A DNA stretch of 64,000 nt, taken from assembly GCA_038380435.1 (NCBI GenBank), contig JAWZYU010000752.1:1-64000 (forward strand), read 5' to 3'. Position 1 is the stretch's first letter; each line of letters opens with the position of its first letter. This DNA is from Ryuthela nishihirai (lineage: Eukaryota; Arthropoda; Arachnida; Araneae; Heptathelidae). The notes below the pieces were generated by a model. That model did not search any database. It was not told the origin of the DNA and saw nothing but the letters and a program-made list of their open reading frames with translations. Position numbers and translations under genes: made by a program. This document shows, in pieces, positions 10,865 through 20,602 of the stretch.

Positions 10865-10990
10865 CCAGGACCTTACTAGAATTGGACTACAGTGACCAAA
10901 GGCAGTAACTGTTGCTCCGGATAGACTTATTTGGGAACTAAATTATGCAGTCATATTGAACCTTTATGGATTATGGCTGCTTGAGGATTA
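10865..10990 (+). pseudogene. Decayed LINE 3' end
   Basis: Alignable by eye to the LINE tail at 6344-6500: GGACCTTACTAGAATTGG, AACTAAATTATGCAGTC and TATGGCTGCTTGAGGATTAT correspond block by block. The reading frame is lost and the GAT tail has become a TA-rich run. Confidence 0.6.
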
Positions 10991-11554
10991 TATATATACA
11001 CAATATGTATGTAATGATCAAAGCTAAATTGGAGGTGCTATGATGCTCCACAACTTGAACATTAACTATTCGATGTCGGCATACCGGAAACCTCCGAAAC
11101 ATCTGTCTATCAACTACGATTTGCAGATTAACTCAGGGACTATGATGGCCTTGACCACAAATGTATCATCAAGTGTCAACAGCAATTCCCACTACCGTTA
11201 AATCACACACAAGCACAGGAAGTTGAGCTGACGCCATTACCAAAGCGCATCAGCTGAGAGCTGCAGCATCCCAAAGCAGGACGTCGCCTATTTCGTTGAA
11301 CGTAGTTGTCACAAAAACTGAAAGACCAAACGCTAAGAGATCGTATGTTTCGTTTGGTAGAGTGAAACACTCAAAACTTTGAAGTTAATAGATCAAGTAC
11401 CAATAAAGGGGAATTTTTAGATATTTTTTAAAGTTTTTTCGTGACCTACCCTAGCTTGTATTTTATGGAAATTGTCATTCATTGGAAGAAGCTAAAAAAC
11501 GTGGTTTCATGTGGAAGTTAAACAGGTGTGCATTAAAAAATAAGCTCTGGTACC

Positions 11555-12260
11555 TTAAAGCACATATTGCCATTAATAAGGAATTACGCATACATCATAT
11601 CATAATACAACTAAAGATACCCAAAAGCAAACGAAAAAAAAGTAAACTTATTGAAATCGCATGTGAAAAATGTTTTTTCGTATTGATAAAAAAAAATATG
11701 CTTCTGGAAACAAACGTAAAAAATTGCATTTCATTAGAGCCAAAACATTAAATTTTCGTAATCCTGATTAAATTAATTTTGGATCGATTTTTCCAGGGGG
11801 AGAAAAAAACTGCTTTTCTTATTTGTGTCATCTCGGCAGACAAAATTATTAACCTGTTCCCCAGGTGTCGAATCTAAAAACACTGGTCTATTTACCCCCC
11901 CCCCCCCCTCAAGCAGCTGCTTGCCACAGAGGTCCGACAGGAGCCTGTCAGTTTATATGCCATAGTAGAAGGTCTGAGAGGATGGCAGGCCCTCAGCAGA
12001 AAAACGACACAAACAGCCATGCCTTACCCGGGGCTCGAACCCAGGTCCCTTAGATCAGTAGCCAAGCGCGCTAATCACTCGGCCATGGGCTAGTGCAAAT
12101 ACTATATCTCCCTAAAGACGGCCCAACAAAGTCTTAAAAAACCAATTTTCAAGAAATTTGATGCTGTTCCAAAGTGGTTGTGATTACGTCTGTCGATTCT
12201 CTACAAAATTTATGTTATCCGAGGAAGGGTTAAGTTGTTTTACCCCTGAGCGGCACTTTT
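11555..12260 (+). repeat. Dispersed repeat, inverted partner of 22430-22945
   Basis: Contains GGAATTACGCATACATCATA, GGATCGATTTTTCCAGGGGG and CCCCAGGTGTCGAATC, all found in reverse complement at 22430-22945. The copy here carries a SINE-B insertion at 11885-12092 that the partner lacks. Both copies end in the 3' end of a SINE-A. No protein recognised. The interval just upstream (11000-11554) has no feature I can name. Confidence 0.8.
11885..12092 (-). mobile_element. SINE-B copy
   Basis: Second tRNA-derived SINE family. Read on the minus strand it starts with a tRNA-like head (GGCCGAGTGATTAGCGCGC, then GGGTTCGAGCCCCGGG), followed by GGCATGGCTGTTTGTGTCG, TCTGCTGAGGGCC and AAGCAGCTGCTTGAGGG. 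The end at 11896-11909 is a poly-C run. Relatives are at 21611-21718, 25612-25840 and 58833-59036. Confidence 0.85.
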
Positions 12261-12376
12261 TTTTTGCATACACTGGACAAAATGACCAGGTCACAATGAC
12301 CCGAAGGACTCAAAGAAGTTGGAGGAAGGAACCTAGGGGACAGCTAGTAAGAGACATGTGGTAGCCTCCCGTCAAG
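12232..12376 (-). mobile_element. SINE-A 3' fragment
   Basis: Diverged 3' end in reverse orientation (GTTGTTTTACCCCTGAGCGG ... GTAGCCTCCCGTCAAGG), directly joined to a full copy in the opposite orientation. Confidence 0.75.
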
Positions 12377-12766
12377 GTGGGGCGTGGATGACTCAGTCGG
12401 TAGCGCGCCAGGCTCGTAATCTGTAGTTCCCAGGTTCGAGTCCCAGTTGGGTCAGCGTTGAGATTTATCTCCGCAAAATTCTCCGCCCTGCCCACGGTCA
12501 GTAGGGGACACCGATGGGCTTGGAAAGGCCACCGTCCATCGGATGGGACGTTAAGCCGTGGCCCCGTGTGCGGGAGAGCCATACCCTGTGCACGTTAAAG
12601 AACACGCTGGATGGCCTTGACGGGAGGCTACCATCTGTCTCCCAACAGCTGTTCCAGTGGGTCCCCTCCCCCAACCTTCTCTGAGCCTTCGGGGTCCATG
12701 TGACCTGTCCGTTTAGCCCATGGTGTGCAAAAAAAGTGCAGCTCAGAGGTAAAACAACCCAACCCA
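12377..12766 (+). mobile_element. SINE-A copy
   Basis: Complete copy with tRNA-Met-like head, core and 3' end AGGTAAAACAACCCAACCC. It seems to have inserted into or next to the older SINE-A fragment on its left. Confidence 0.9.
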
Positions 12767-12770
12767 AATC

Positions 12771-12911
12771 CCGTCATAAAGCATGCTAATTAGCGTGCAC
12801 AGAGGTAAAACAACCCAACCCAGTGACTATGAGAGCCATACCCCCCCCCCCCCTGTGCACACTAATTAGCAATTAGCATGCTTTATGACCATGGCTCTCA
12901 TGCTCACTGGG
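12771..12911. repeat. Interleaved inverted repeats between two SINEs
   Basis: Arm A (GTCATAAAGCATGCTAATTAGC, about 12772-12793) pairs with 12864-12889. Arm B (AGTGACTATGAGAGCCAT, about 12822-12839) pairs imperfectly with 12891-12908. The order is A-B-A'-B', with a SINE-A 3' remnant and a poly-C run between the arms. This looks like a template-switch or repair scar, not a simple hairpin. Confidence 0.65.
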
Positions 12912-13292
12912 TTGGGTTGTTTTACTCTGAGCGGCACTTTTTTGCACACCATGAGACTAAATGGCCAGGTCACAAGGACCCCGAAGACTCAGAGAAGGTT
13001 GGGGGAGAGGACCCAGTGAAACAGCTGTTAGGAGACAGATGGTAGCCTCCCGTCAAGGCTATCCAGAGTGTTTTTTAACGTGCACAGGGTATGGCATTCC
13101 CGCACACGCTGTCACGGGTTAACGTCCCATCCGACAGACGGCGACCTCTTCAAGCCCATCGGTGTCCCCTACTGACTGTGCGCAGGGCGGGGAATTTTGT
13201 GGGGATAAATCTCAATGCTAACCCACCTGGGACTCGAACCTGGAAATAGAGATTACGAGCCTGGCGCGCTACCGACTGAGCCACCTCACCCT
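12912..13292 (-). mobile_element. SINE-A copy with 14 bp target-site duplication
   Basis: Complete minus-strand copy flanked by TCATGCTCACTGGG at 12898-12911 and 13293-13306. Moderately diverged from the consensus. Confidence 0.92.
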
Positions 13293-13306
13293 TCATGCTC
13301 ACTGGG

Positions 13307-13985
13307 CGACGGCTTAACTTACCATTTACATGTAAAATAGTAAAACTGTGGATTTACTCCTTTTATCAATAACCAAATAAACTGTTAGTTCTATAGAAGG
13401 TGTAGCATACCTGAGAAATGTTACTCTGCATTTGGTCAGAAAATTGGACTGATTACAAAAATGATTTACGTCAAAATTCAACTGATCAAATGCAATAGGT
13501 GAATGGGGTTAGGCAATCAAGAGTGTTAAGAATAATAAACTGTGCGGAAATTTTCATTAAAAAACACCTCTTCTGGAATTCGGCATAATATTGCAAGATT
13601 TTAGCCCTCTTTTTTAAAAAAGAGGAAAACTATTTTTGTAGAAAATAATGCTTTTTCCAAGGAATATATCACCCTGAAAATGGCACATAGCGATGCCCTG
13701 AAAAATTTAAGAAAAATTTGTGTTTTGTAAATTTAACAAAATGATATTATTAAATAGTAGAGACAGCAATAAATGAAATGGTTCAGGATCTTTCAGATTT
13801 TTTTTAGTTTTTTTTTAAGGAACTTCGTCCGTCTGTAGACATTCCACTTTTTGGTTTTTGGAGATAAATAAAAAAAATTTTTGGGGGGTGGTAGAAAAAG
13901 TATTAAGATTTGTATCGAGACATGTAATTGTGCGCCACCTGTCAAACTGGGATGAGGTATACACGGACCTGTCAATACACGGATC
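13307..13985. other. AT-rich interval, no feature recognised
   Basis: Low-complexity A/T-rich sequence with poly-A and poly-T runs near 13600-13880. No reading frame or element recognised. Confidence 0.5.
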
Positions 13986-13987
13986 TG

Positions 13988-14395
13988 TCATACTGTGGTG
14001 CCCCCAACACAGTCTACATCAGGATACACTGTCATACTGTGGTGCCCCCAACACAGTCTACATCAGGATACACTGTCATACTGTGGTGCCCCCAACACAG
14101 TCTACATCAGGATACACTGTCATACTGTGGTGCCCCCAACACAGTCTACATCAGGATACACTGTCATACTGTGGTGCTCCCAACACAGTCTACATCATGA
14201 TACACTGTCATACTGTGGTGCCCCCAACACAATCTACATCATGATAAACTGTCATACTGTGGTGCCCCCAACACAGTCTACATCAGGATACACTGTCATA
14301 CTGTGGTGCTCCCAACACAGTCTACATCAGGATACACTGTCATACTGTGGTGCCCCCCAACACAGTCTACATCAGGATACACTGTCAAACTATGG
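13988..14395. repeat. 44 bp tandem array, about nine copies
   Basis: Unit of 44 bp including CACTGTCATACTGTGGTGCC and CAACACAGTCTACATCAGGA. Copies differ by a few substitutions and one extra C near the end. Because 44 is not a multiple of three, all three plus-strand frames stay partly open, which gives three overlapping spurious reading frames. Confidence 0.95.
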
Positions 14396-14737
14396 TAAGT
14401 GGTTAAAGGACTTCAAACTGTTGTAAGAGCTACATAAATAGGAGGATAATGAGGGTTCTAACTCAGAGGCGGGTCAATGTTAATCCTATGGGACCCGCCT
14501 CCATGTGTTTCAAAGCGCACGCGGGCCTTTTTCGTCACACATACAGGTCATCAATACATATTTCCCCTCAATATTTTTCATAATTTCAAATAATTTGTTT
14601 TAAATCAGATATTTTTTTTCTTTTCACCGTTTTTCTTTTAATTAATTTATTTTTTTCATTTTTACCCAATAGTATTGTTTCTTTTCGTTTCTGCCGGACA
14701 GTCTTTTAAATCAGTTTCTGTGGAATAATCCTTCTTC
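14396..14737. other. Spacer upstream of the Polinton-type gene
   Basis: AT-rich with short pyrimidine runs. It contains one short near-palindromic GC segment, GGCGGGTC...GACCCGCC, at about 14469-14502. It may be part of the Polinton 5' flank, but no terminal repeat is visible. Confidence 0.35.
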
Positions 14738-14740
14738 CAG

Positions 14741-14776
14741 TATAAATACGACATCCATTAGTCAGAATCCTCATTC
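14741..14776 (+). promoter_or_regulatory. Candidate TATA-Inr promoter of the polB relic
   Basis: TATAAATA at 14741-14748 is followed by TCATTC at 14771-14776, which puts an initiator-like A at 14773, 32 bases from the first T of the TATA box. That is the spacing expected of an arthropod-type core promoter. The first ATG of the zinc-finger/polB relic is at 14907. Spacing and motifs are seen; activity is not. Confidence 0.4.
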
Positions 14777-14906
14777 TGTTTTCAGACGTTGACAGTTCTC
14801 TGCTGCTGCGTCTCCGTGATTTTTTCAACTGTTAGAAGCCAATAGTGATAGTTCTCCACGTCCTCGTGTGGTATAAATCAGTTATTTTACAAGTCACTGT
14901 TTCATA

Positions 14907-17621
14907 ATGTATCCATGTGATATATGTGAGAAGGTTTTCATTCATCAGACCCATCTCATTCGTCATAAGAGAAATCATGATCGAAATAACCTGTTTAAGT
15001 GCTCTCAATGCGAATTGACATTCTCAAGGAGAGATGACGTCCGACGTCATGAGTTAACACAACACCTCCAGAAAAACCTACAAATGTGAAGAATGTGGAA
15101 TGGAGTTTGGAAGAAAAGACAATTTTTTACGACATCAAAGAAAGCCCCACAATAATAAGCGAAAACGTTCTGAAGATGAAAGGATTCCCCAGAAGAAACA
15201 AAAACCAGACCCTGAAGACCCCTGCCAGTTTACAGAAGAAATGAAAAGGACCCTGTCAACACATAAACTGATGGCAACGGATGAAACATCTGTTGACCTC
15301 ACCTTTTTCCTTGAATCCTCGCGGGAATCACTCCTAACTCCTCTGAAAGGAGAATTAACCTCGAAAGGTAGCATTAAATGGTACCTTGCTGTACAAGTGC
15401 GCTTCAGACGAAAAGTTTCCCCTTCTACCTTCGAACACTGCACTCCATTTTTCCGAAGTAACTGTGTCACAAGTCTTCCTACATCATCCCTAAACAAAGA
15501 ACTGGATATAGCGTGCAAGAAGATTAAGACTTCATTTGAAGAATTTGAAGGAGCACATAGTGGATGGAAACTGGATGCTGGACTCCACGCTGAAATGAAC
15601 ATTGGAAAATATATCCCTCTTTCAGGGTCTAGTTATATTCCTACTCCAAGAGAATTACTATTAAAACGTGCTATTGTCAATGTATGTAATTCTGACCAAA
15701 AATGTTTTGTCTGGTCTGTTTTAGCCTCTACGTATCCCGCTATAGGAAACACCGAGCGCCTTAACAACTATATACATTTAGAAGAAAAATTAAACACATC
15801 TGGCCTAATTTTCCCTATAACAATAAATCAAATATATAAATTCGAAAAAATGAACAACATTTCTGTCCATGTTTATGGTTACGAGAAAGAAGTGTTCCCG
15901 CTCTACATCACACCATTCAGATTTAAAGCGCACGCAAATCTCCTGTTATCAGACGATGAATAGCAGCATTATTGCTCCGTTAAGAATATGAGTAGACTTC
16001 TCAGTCCTCTCACCAAACATAAATGCCAGGCTTTCTACTGTGATTACTGCCTTCACCGTTTCACAAATGAATCACTCTTGAAGGATCATATTCCCCATTG
16101 TCAAGAACGTGGACCCCAGAGAGTAGAGTTTCCAACTGAAGAGGAGAAATGGCTGAAATTCACAAATTTCAAGTTCCAACAGCCCGTTCCATACGAGATT
16201 TACGCCGACTTTGAATCATTCCTAGTGAAAGTGGACACGTGTATGCCTAACCCTGCAAAATCTCACACCACTATCACGGCAAATCATGAACCCTGTGGAT
16301 TTGCATATCTTGTTGTTGTACCTGACGGCTGCAGCTATAAACCTCCAGTAGTTTATAGATGTCCTAATGTGGTAAAAATATTTTTGGAATGTCTGCTTAA
16401 AGAAGAAAACGATATAAAAAAATTTACTCTCTGAGATCAAACCAATGCAACTTTCAAATCACGATGAGGAATCATTTCGCAACGCTATCAATTGTCATAC
16501 ATGCAAAGATGTTCTGTGACCAGATCGCGTGAGAGATCACGATCATTTAACCGGCAAATTTCGAGGAGCCGCTCATAATGCGTGTACTCTCAATTTTAAG
16601 CTCACAAATAAGATTCCAGTTATATTTCATAACCTAAAGGGATATGACAGCCATCTTATTATGCAAGAAATCGGTATCATCAAAAATAATAAGATTAATT
16701 GCATTCCCAATAACATGGAAACATACATAGCATTCTCCCTTGGAACTTTGAATTTCATAGATTCCTATCAATTTTTAAGTGCATCTCTTGAGAAGCTAGT
16801 CAATAACCTTTCGACAGAAGAATTCCATATTTTAAAGGAACATGTTGAAACTGAAGGGCTACACTTGGTTTTGAGAAAAGGAGTTTACCCCAACGATTAC
16901 ATTGACAACAGCGAAAATTTTGAAGAAACATTATTACCTGCACATGAAGCTTTTTACAATCAACTATCAGAAGAAGCGCTAGGGGAAGAAGGCTATATTC
17001 ATGCAATGAAAGTATGGAACTCATTCAAAATAAAAAAACCTATGCCAATATCACGACTTGTACCTGAAGACCAACGTACACCTCTTAGCCGATGTGTTTG
17101 AGAATTTCAGAAAACTATGTGTCAGACACTATGAAATTGATCCTTGTCATGTTTACACAGCTCCTGGACTATAGCTTGGCAAGCATGCCTGAAGATGACA
17201 AATATTAATCTAGAGTTGATAACAGACCCTACAATGTATCTTTTCCTGGAAGAAGGCATACGAGGAGGCATTTCAGTGATATGTAATCGTTTTAGCACTG
17301 CAAACAACAAATATTTATATACCTATGATCCTCAGTTACCCTCTAAATACATTATGTACTATGATGCCAACAATCTTTATGGATGAGCAATGTCACAATG
17401 TCTCCCTCAAAGCGATTTTCGATGGCTTAATAAAGGATAAATAGAAGATCTAGATATTATATCAGTTGCTGATGATTCGAATAAAGGGTACATATTGGAT
17501 GTTGATTTAGATTATCCAGTTTCTCTACACGACAAGCATAATGATTATCCACTAGCCCCTGAGAAACTTCAGATTACCAGCAGCATGCTATCCCCATATT
17601 GTCAAGAGGTTGCCCAAAGCC
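14907..17621 (+). pseudogene. Polinton/Maverick-type protein-primed DNA polymerase B relic, copy 1 (N-terminal two thirds)
   Basis: Multi-domain relic. From the ATG: three C2H2 zinc fingers (YPCDICEKVF..., FKCSQCELTF..., YKCEECGMEF...) with a frameshift between the second and third near 15065. Then comes a long accessory region (SGSSYIPTPRELLLKRAIVN) typical of the N-terminal part of these arthropod proteins, ending in an in-frame TAG at 15961. A Cys/His segment follows, then an exonuclease I-like motif (PYEIYADFESF), a second Cys/His segment (CHTCKDVL ... RDHDHLTGKFRGAAHNAC), an exonuclease II-like motif (FHNLKGYDSHLI), and polymerase motif A (YYDANNLYG) at about 17362-17388. Further breaks lie near 16434, 17080, 17170, 17386 (TGA where Trp is expected) and 17440. 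It ends at 17621 at a MITE; motifs B and C are not on this copy. In Polintons this enzyme replicates the element (family knowledge). Integrase, packaging ATPase, protease and capsid genes are not recognisable nearby. Confidence 0.85.
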
Positions 17622-17720
17622 TACCGGAAGGAGGGGGGGGGGGCTTTTAATTAATTCATAATTAAAAATTAATAAAAAATTAATATTTATAATTAATTAA
17701 AAGCCTCCCCACTTCCGGTA
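17622..17720. mobile_element. 99 bp TA-flanked MITE
   Basis: Inverted repeats TACCGGAAG...CTTTTAATTAATT at the left and AATTAATTAAAAGCC...CTTCCGGTA at the right surround an AT-rich centre; the left arm carries a G-run. Ends in TA on both sides, as for Tc1/mariner-type MITEs. It marks the breakpoint where the polB copy 1 stops. Confidence 0.75.
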
Positions 17721-19432
17721 GGTGTGGCCTTGAAAGCACCTGTTAGGGGTCCCCGGGGTAGGATCAAATTACTCAAAAAATCCCGTTAGGTGGCGCTCTG
17801 AGTAAAAGGCATCAAGTTTCTCCCTTCTGCACAAGATCTCATAGTAATTCTAACTGTGGCGCCGTCTAGTGGTTGAAAATGTAATTAAAATTAAAGAATT
17901 GAGTTTTTTTAATTTAATTCTTTAGGTAAAAAATACTTCAATATTATGTTAATTTCCAGTAACTAGGCTGTATTAATTCGTTTTGTATATAGAATGCGTT
18001 GATGACAATATATTAAGTGTATAGTGTTAAAGGAAATCCAATTAAAATTCTTTATTTTCCCCTTAAATTATAAGAAAATAATGTTTTAAAGCAGATTTGT
18101 GTAGAGATGCATTTAAACAGGAAATATTGCTCACATTACTTCCAATTGGGTACTTAACTGTTGAATGAGAAAATTATATTAATTAGTAATTAATGTGTAA
18201 AATACTAAAAAATGCGTAATGTTGAAACACAGAACATGCGATATTAAAGTTTCAGAGGTAAATATATGTTGATACGTTCGCTAGTTCTTTTTCTTTCTCA
18301 TATGCAATGTTAAAAAAAACAGGAATTTATCTATATTTCTTGATATTAAGCAGCTGAAATTAGTGGTGAATTTCGTTATTTTTCATTTCATTGTATTTAA
18401 TGTAGGAAAGCATATTATTTTTATCTCAGTCGTTAAAAAATCAAATTTTTAGGGAATTAAATGTATTTTTTACTAAACAGTTGAAATAAGTGGTGAAATC
18501 GCTTAATTTTCAATACATTTGAGAAAAAACGATATTTTCACCTCTGTAATTGAAAAAAAATCTCATTTTGGGAGAATTTTCTCTCTCTTTTTCTTAAATC
18601 ACTTAAATTTTATGATGAAATCCCTTAATTTTCAATAAAATTAGGAAAAAAACGCCATTTTTAATTAAATTATCATACTTTTAGTCACGGAAACATTCCA
18701 AAGTAAAACAATTATTAACTGAGTAATTCGAATAACAGTATGAAAACCCAATTTTTTTTTTACTTATTCATAGGAAAAGTATATAAAATTCGTCTGTACT
18801 CCTCTGTATTATCTAATATACAGGAAACTATCCCTTTCCTTGTAGGTCATTATTGAAAAGTATTAATATTCAGTATAATCTGCTCTAAACCACTTGATAA
18901 ATTCCTTTATCGCCAAATGGCAGATGTAATAATTTCGATCATTTCTCTGTAAAAGTCTACGTAATGAAAGTTTCGGTCTCTTCAAAGTAAAAATTAGAAT
19001 TTCATTCCGTGCTGATAATTTTCTCATAAACACTCGGCGCATTTATTGAAGTCCCCCACTTCTGAGAAGTGATTGCTTTAAAAAAAAACGCTGATTTCGA
19101 GGTGGTTCGATCTGGGTAGTGTAATGGCCTATGACTAAGCAAGCAATCGTCTCCAAACACCTTTGAAAGGAAATCTTATGTTTTCATCACTTCTTAATAC
19201 TTGAGAATGTCTCTACATCGTGAAATTATAAGTAATGTTTGAAAAACCATGAAAATTTAGAGAATTACCAACCTTTTATTATAAGTGTAATCCCAGAAAT
19301 GCATGCATTTAAGACTTTCCTCCGAGTGTGTGAGCTGGTCCACCCAACGCGATGCAACCTGTGGAAATGAGTCATGAGCTCTCCGGGAACGTCACGAGAG
19401 GGTCACGTGAGAAGTCGCGATAATGTTGTTTA
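17721..19432. other. 1.7 kb AT-rich insert, unclassified
   Basis: Starts with a GC-richer 150 bp (GTTAGGTGGCGCTCTGAG, GTGGCGCCGTCTAGTGG), then strongly AT-rich sequence with recurring words such as AATTAGTGGTGAA and TTTTCAATACATTTGAG near 18350-18650 that suggest a very old tandem structure. No coding frame. It replaces the rest of polB copy 1. Confidence 0.4.
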
Positions 19433-19444
19433 CCTCCCCCACTT

Positions 19445-19833
19445 AGGGGCGGGGTGGCTCAGTCGGTAGTGCGCCAGGCTCATAATCTGTAGTTCACAGC
19501 TTCGAGTCCCAGCTGGGTCAGGGTTGAGATTTATCTCCGCAAAATTTACCCGCCCTGCCCACGGTCAATAGGGGACACCGATGGGTTGGAAAGGCCGCCG
19601 TCTGTCGGATGGGACGTTAAGCCGTGACCCCGTGTGCGGGAGAGCCATACCCTGTGCACGTTAAAGAACACGCTGGATGGCCTTGACGGGAGGCTACCAT
19701 CTGTCTCCCAACAGCTGTTCCAGTGGGTCCCCTCCCCCAACCTTCTCTGAGCCTTCGGGGTCCATGTGACCTGGCCATTTAGCCCATGGTGTGCAAAAAA
19801 AGTGCCGCTCAGAGGTAAAACAACCCAACCCAA
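19445..19833 (+). mobile_element. SINE-A copy with CAT anticodon-like loop and 12 bp target-site duplication
   Basis: Complete copy flanked by CCTCCCCCACTT at 19433-19444 and 19834-19845. Its head reads GCTCATAATCTG where most copies have GCTCGTAATCTG, so it keeps the CAT anticodon position of elongator tRNA-Met. This supports a tRNA-Met origin of the family head. Confidence 0.93.
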
Positions 19834-19924
19834 CCTCCCCCACTTGCTAAAGATAAGACTCGACTCAGAAATTCAGACATTATAAGAAGAAGTAATTAAA
19901 AATAATTTTAATTAACTATGTAAT

Positions 19925-20004
19925 CTATTAAACAAATAAATATTTTAGTTGTGTCTTTGTTACTGCATTTTCCTATTGTCCCAACTAATTTGCACAGTAC
20001 TGTA
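19925..20004 (+). mobile_element. Tc1-like transposon end, duplicate fragment
   Basis: Reverse-complement match of the terminal region at 22160-22245 (ATATTTTAGTTGTGTCTTTG, CCCAACTAATTTGCACAGTA). It ends CAGTACTG plus TA exactly at the polB sequence that follows. Confidence 0.75.
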
Positions 20005-20115
20005 GCTTGGCAAGCATGCCTGAAGATGACAAATATTAATCTAGAGTTGATAACAGACCCTACAATGTATCTTTCCTGGAAGAATGCATACGAGGAGTAT
20101 GCTTTCTTCCAGGAA
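20005..20115 (+). pseudogene. Third, short polB fragment ending in a hairpin
   Basis: GCTTGGCAAGCATGCCTGAA through CCTACAATGTATC matches polB copy 1 at about 17173-17255. At about 20085 it runs into its own inverted copy (GAAGAATGCATAC then GTATGCTTTCTTCC) and then a 19-base SINE-A scrap. Too short to encode anything. Confidence 0.75.
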
Positions 20116-20134
20116 AACCTGGCCATTTAGCCCA

Positions 20135-20224
20135 TGAAATATATGTGTTAATATATTGGTAGACAGATGGTAGAGTTGTTGGGAGACAGATGGTAGAGTG
20201 AAATATATTAACACATATATTTCA
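20135..20224. repeat. Perfect 23 bp inverted repeat with a SINE scrap as loop
   Basis: The 23 bases at 20135-20157 are the exact reverse complement of 20202-20224. The loop consists of two copies of a SINE-A word (GACAGATGGTAGAGT). Likely a repair or template-switch product. Confidence 0.8.
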
Positions 20225-20602
20225 TTTTAAGACTTTTTATTGATATCAAAGTATTTGGAGATACAATGACAATGCATAGGTTTCACATAATATTTTACAC
20301 AAGTAATGATTTCCATTGGTTTACAAATGTATTTACACATTTCACAACGATGCTTTTTTTTCACATTGATTATAGATATACTTTACAGCCTGCTTACAAA
20401 AAAATGCAGGTTAACAGAGGAAATGGTTTTACATACAGCTGCCTACATATAATAATTACATGCAATATTTTTACACATACAGGGGTTATACAAAAAATTA
20501 TGCATACATTCGGATAAAATCGTCATATTTTTATACATATTAACATATAGCTCAAACATATTAAAAATCACACTGAACAAAATATTCGTTTTTTCTGTTA
20601 TA
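20225..20602. other. AT-rich sequence downstream of polB copy 2
   Basis: Lies just past the stop codon of the minus-strand polB relic and may be Polinton 3' flank. Mostly AT-rich with TTTACACAT words; no gene recognised. Confidence 0.4.

Noticed and set aside
13858..14426. Three overlapping frames of 90-143 codons
   Set aside because: All three frames of the 44 bp array are open; no real protein would be encoded in all of them.
17386..17388. TGA after motif A as recoded Trp
   Set aside because: The gene has many other frameshifts and stops, so a nonsense mutation is the simpler reading; sharing with copy 2 is explained by duplication.
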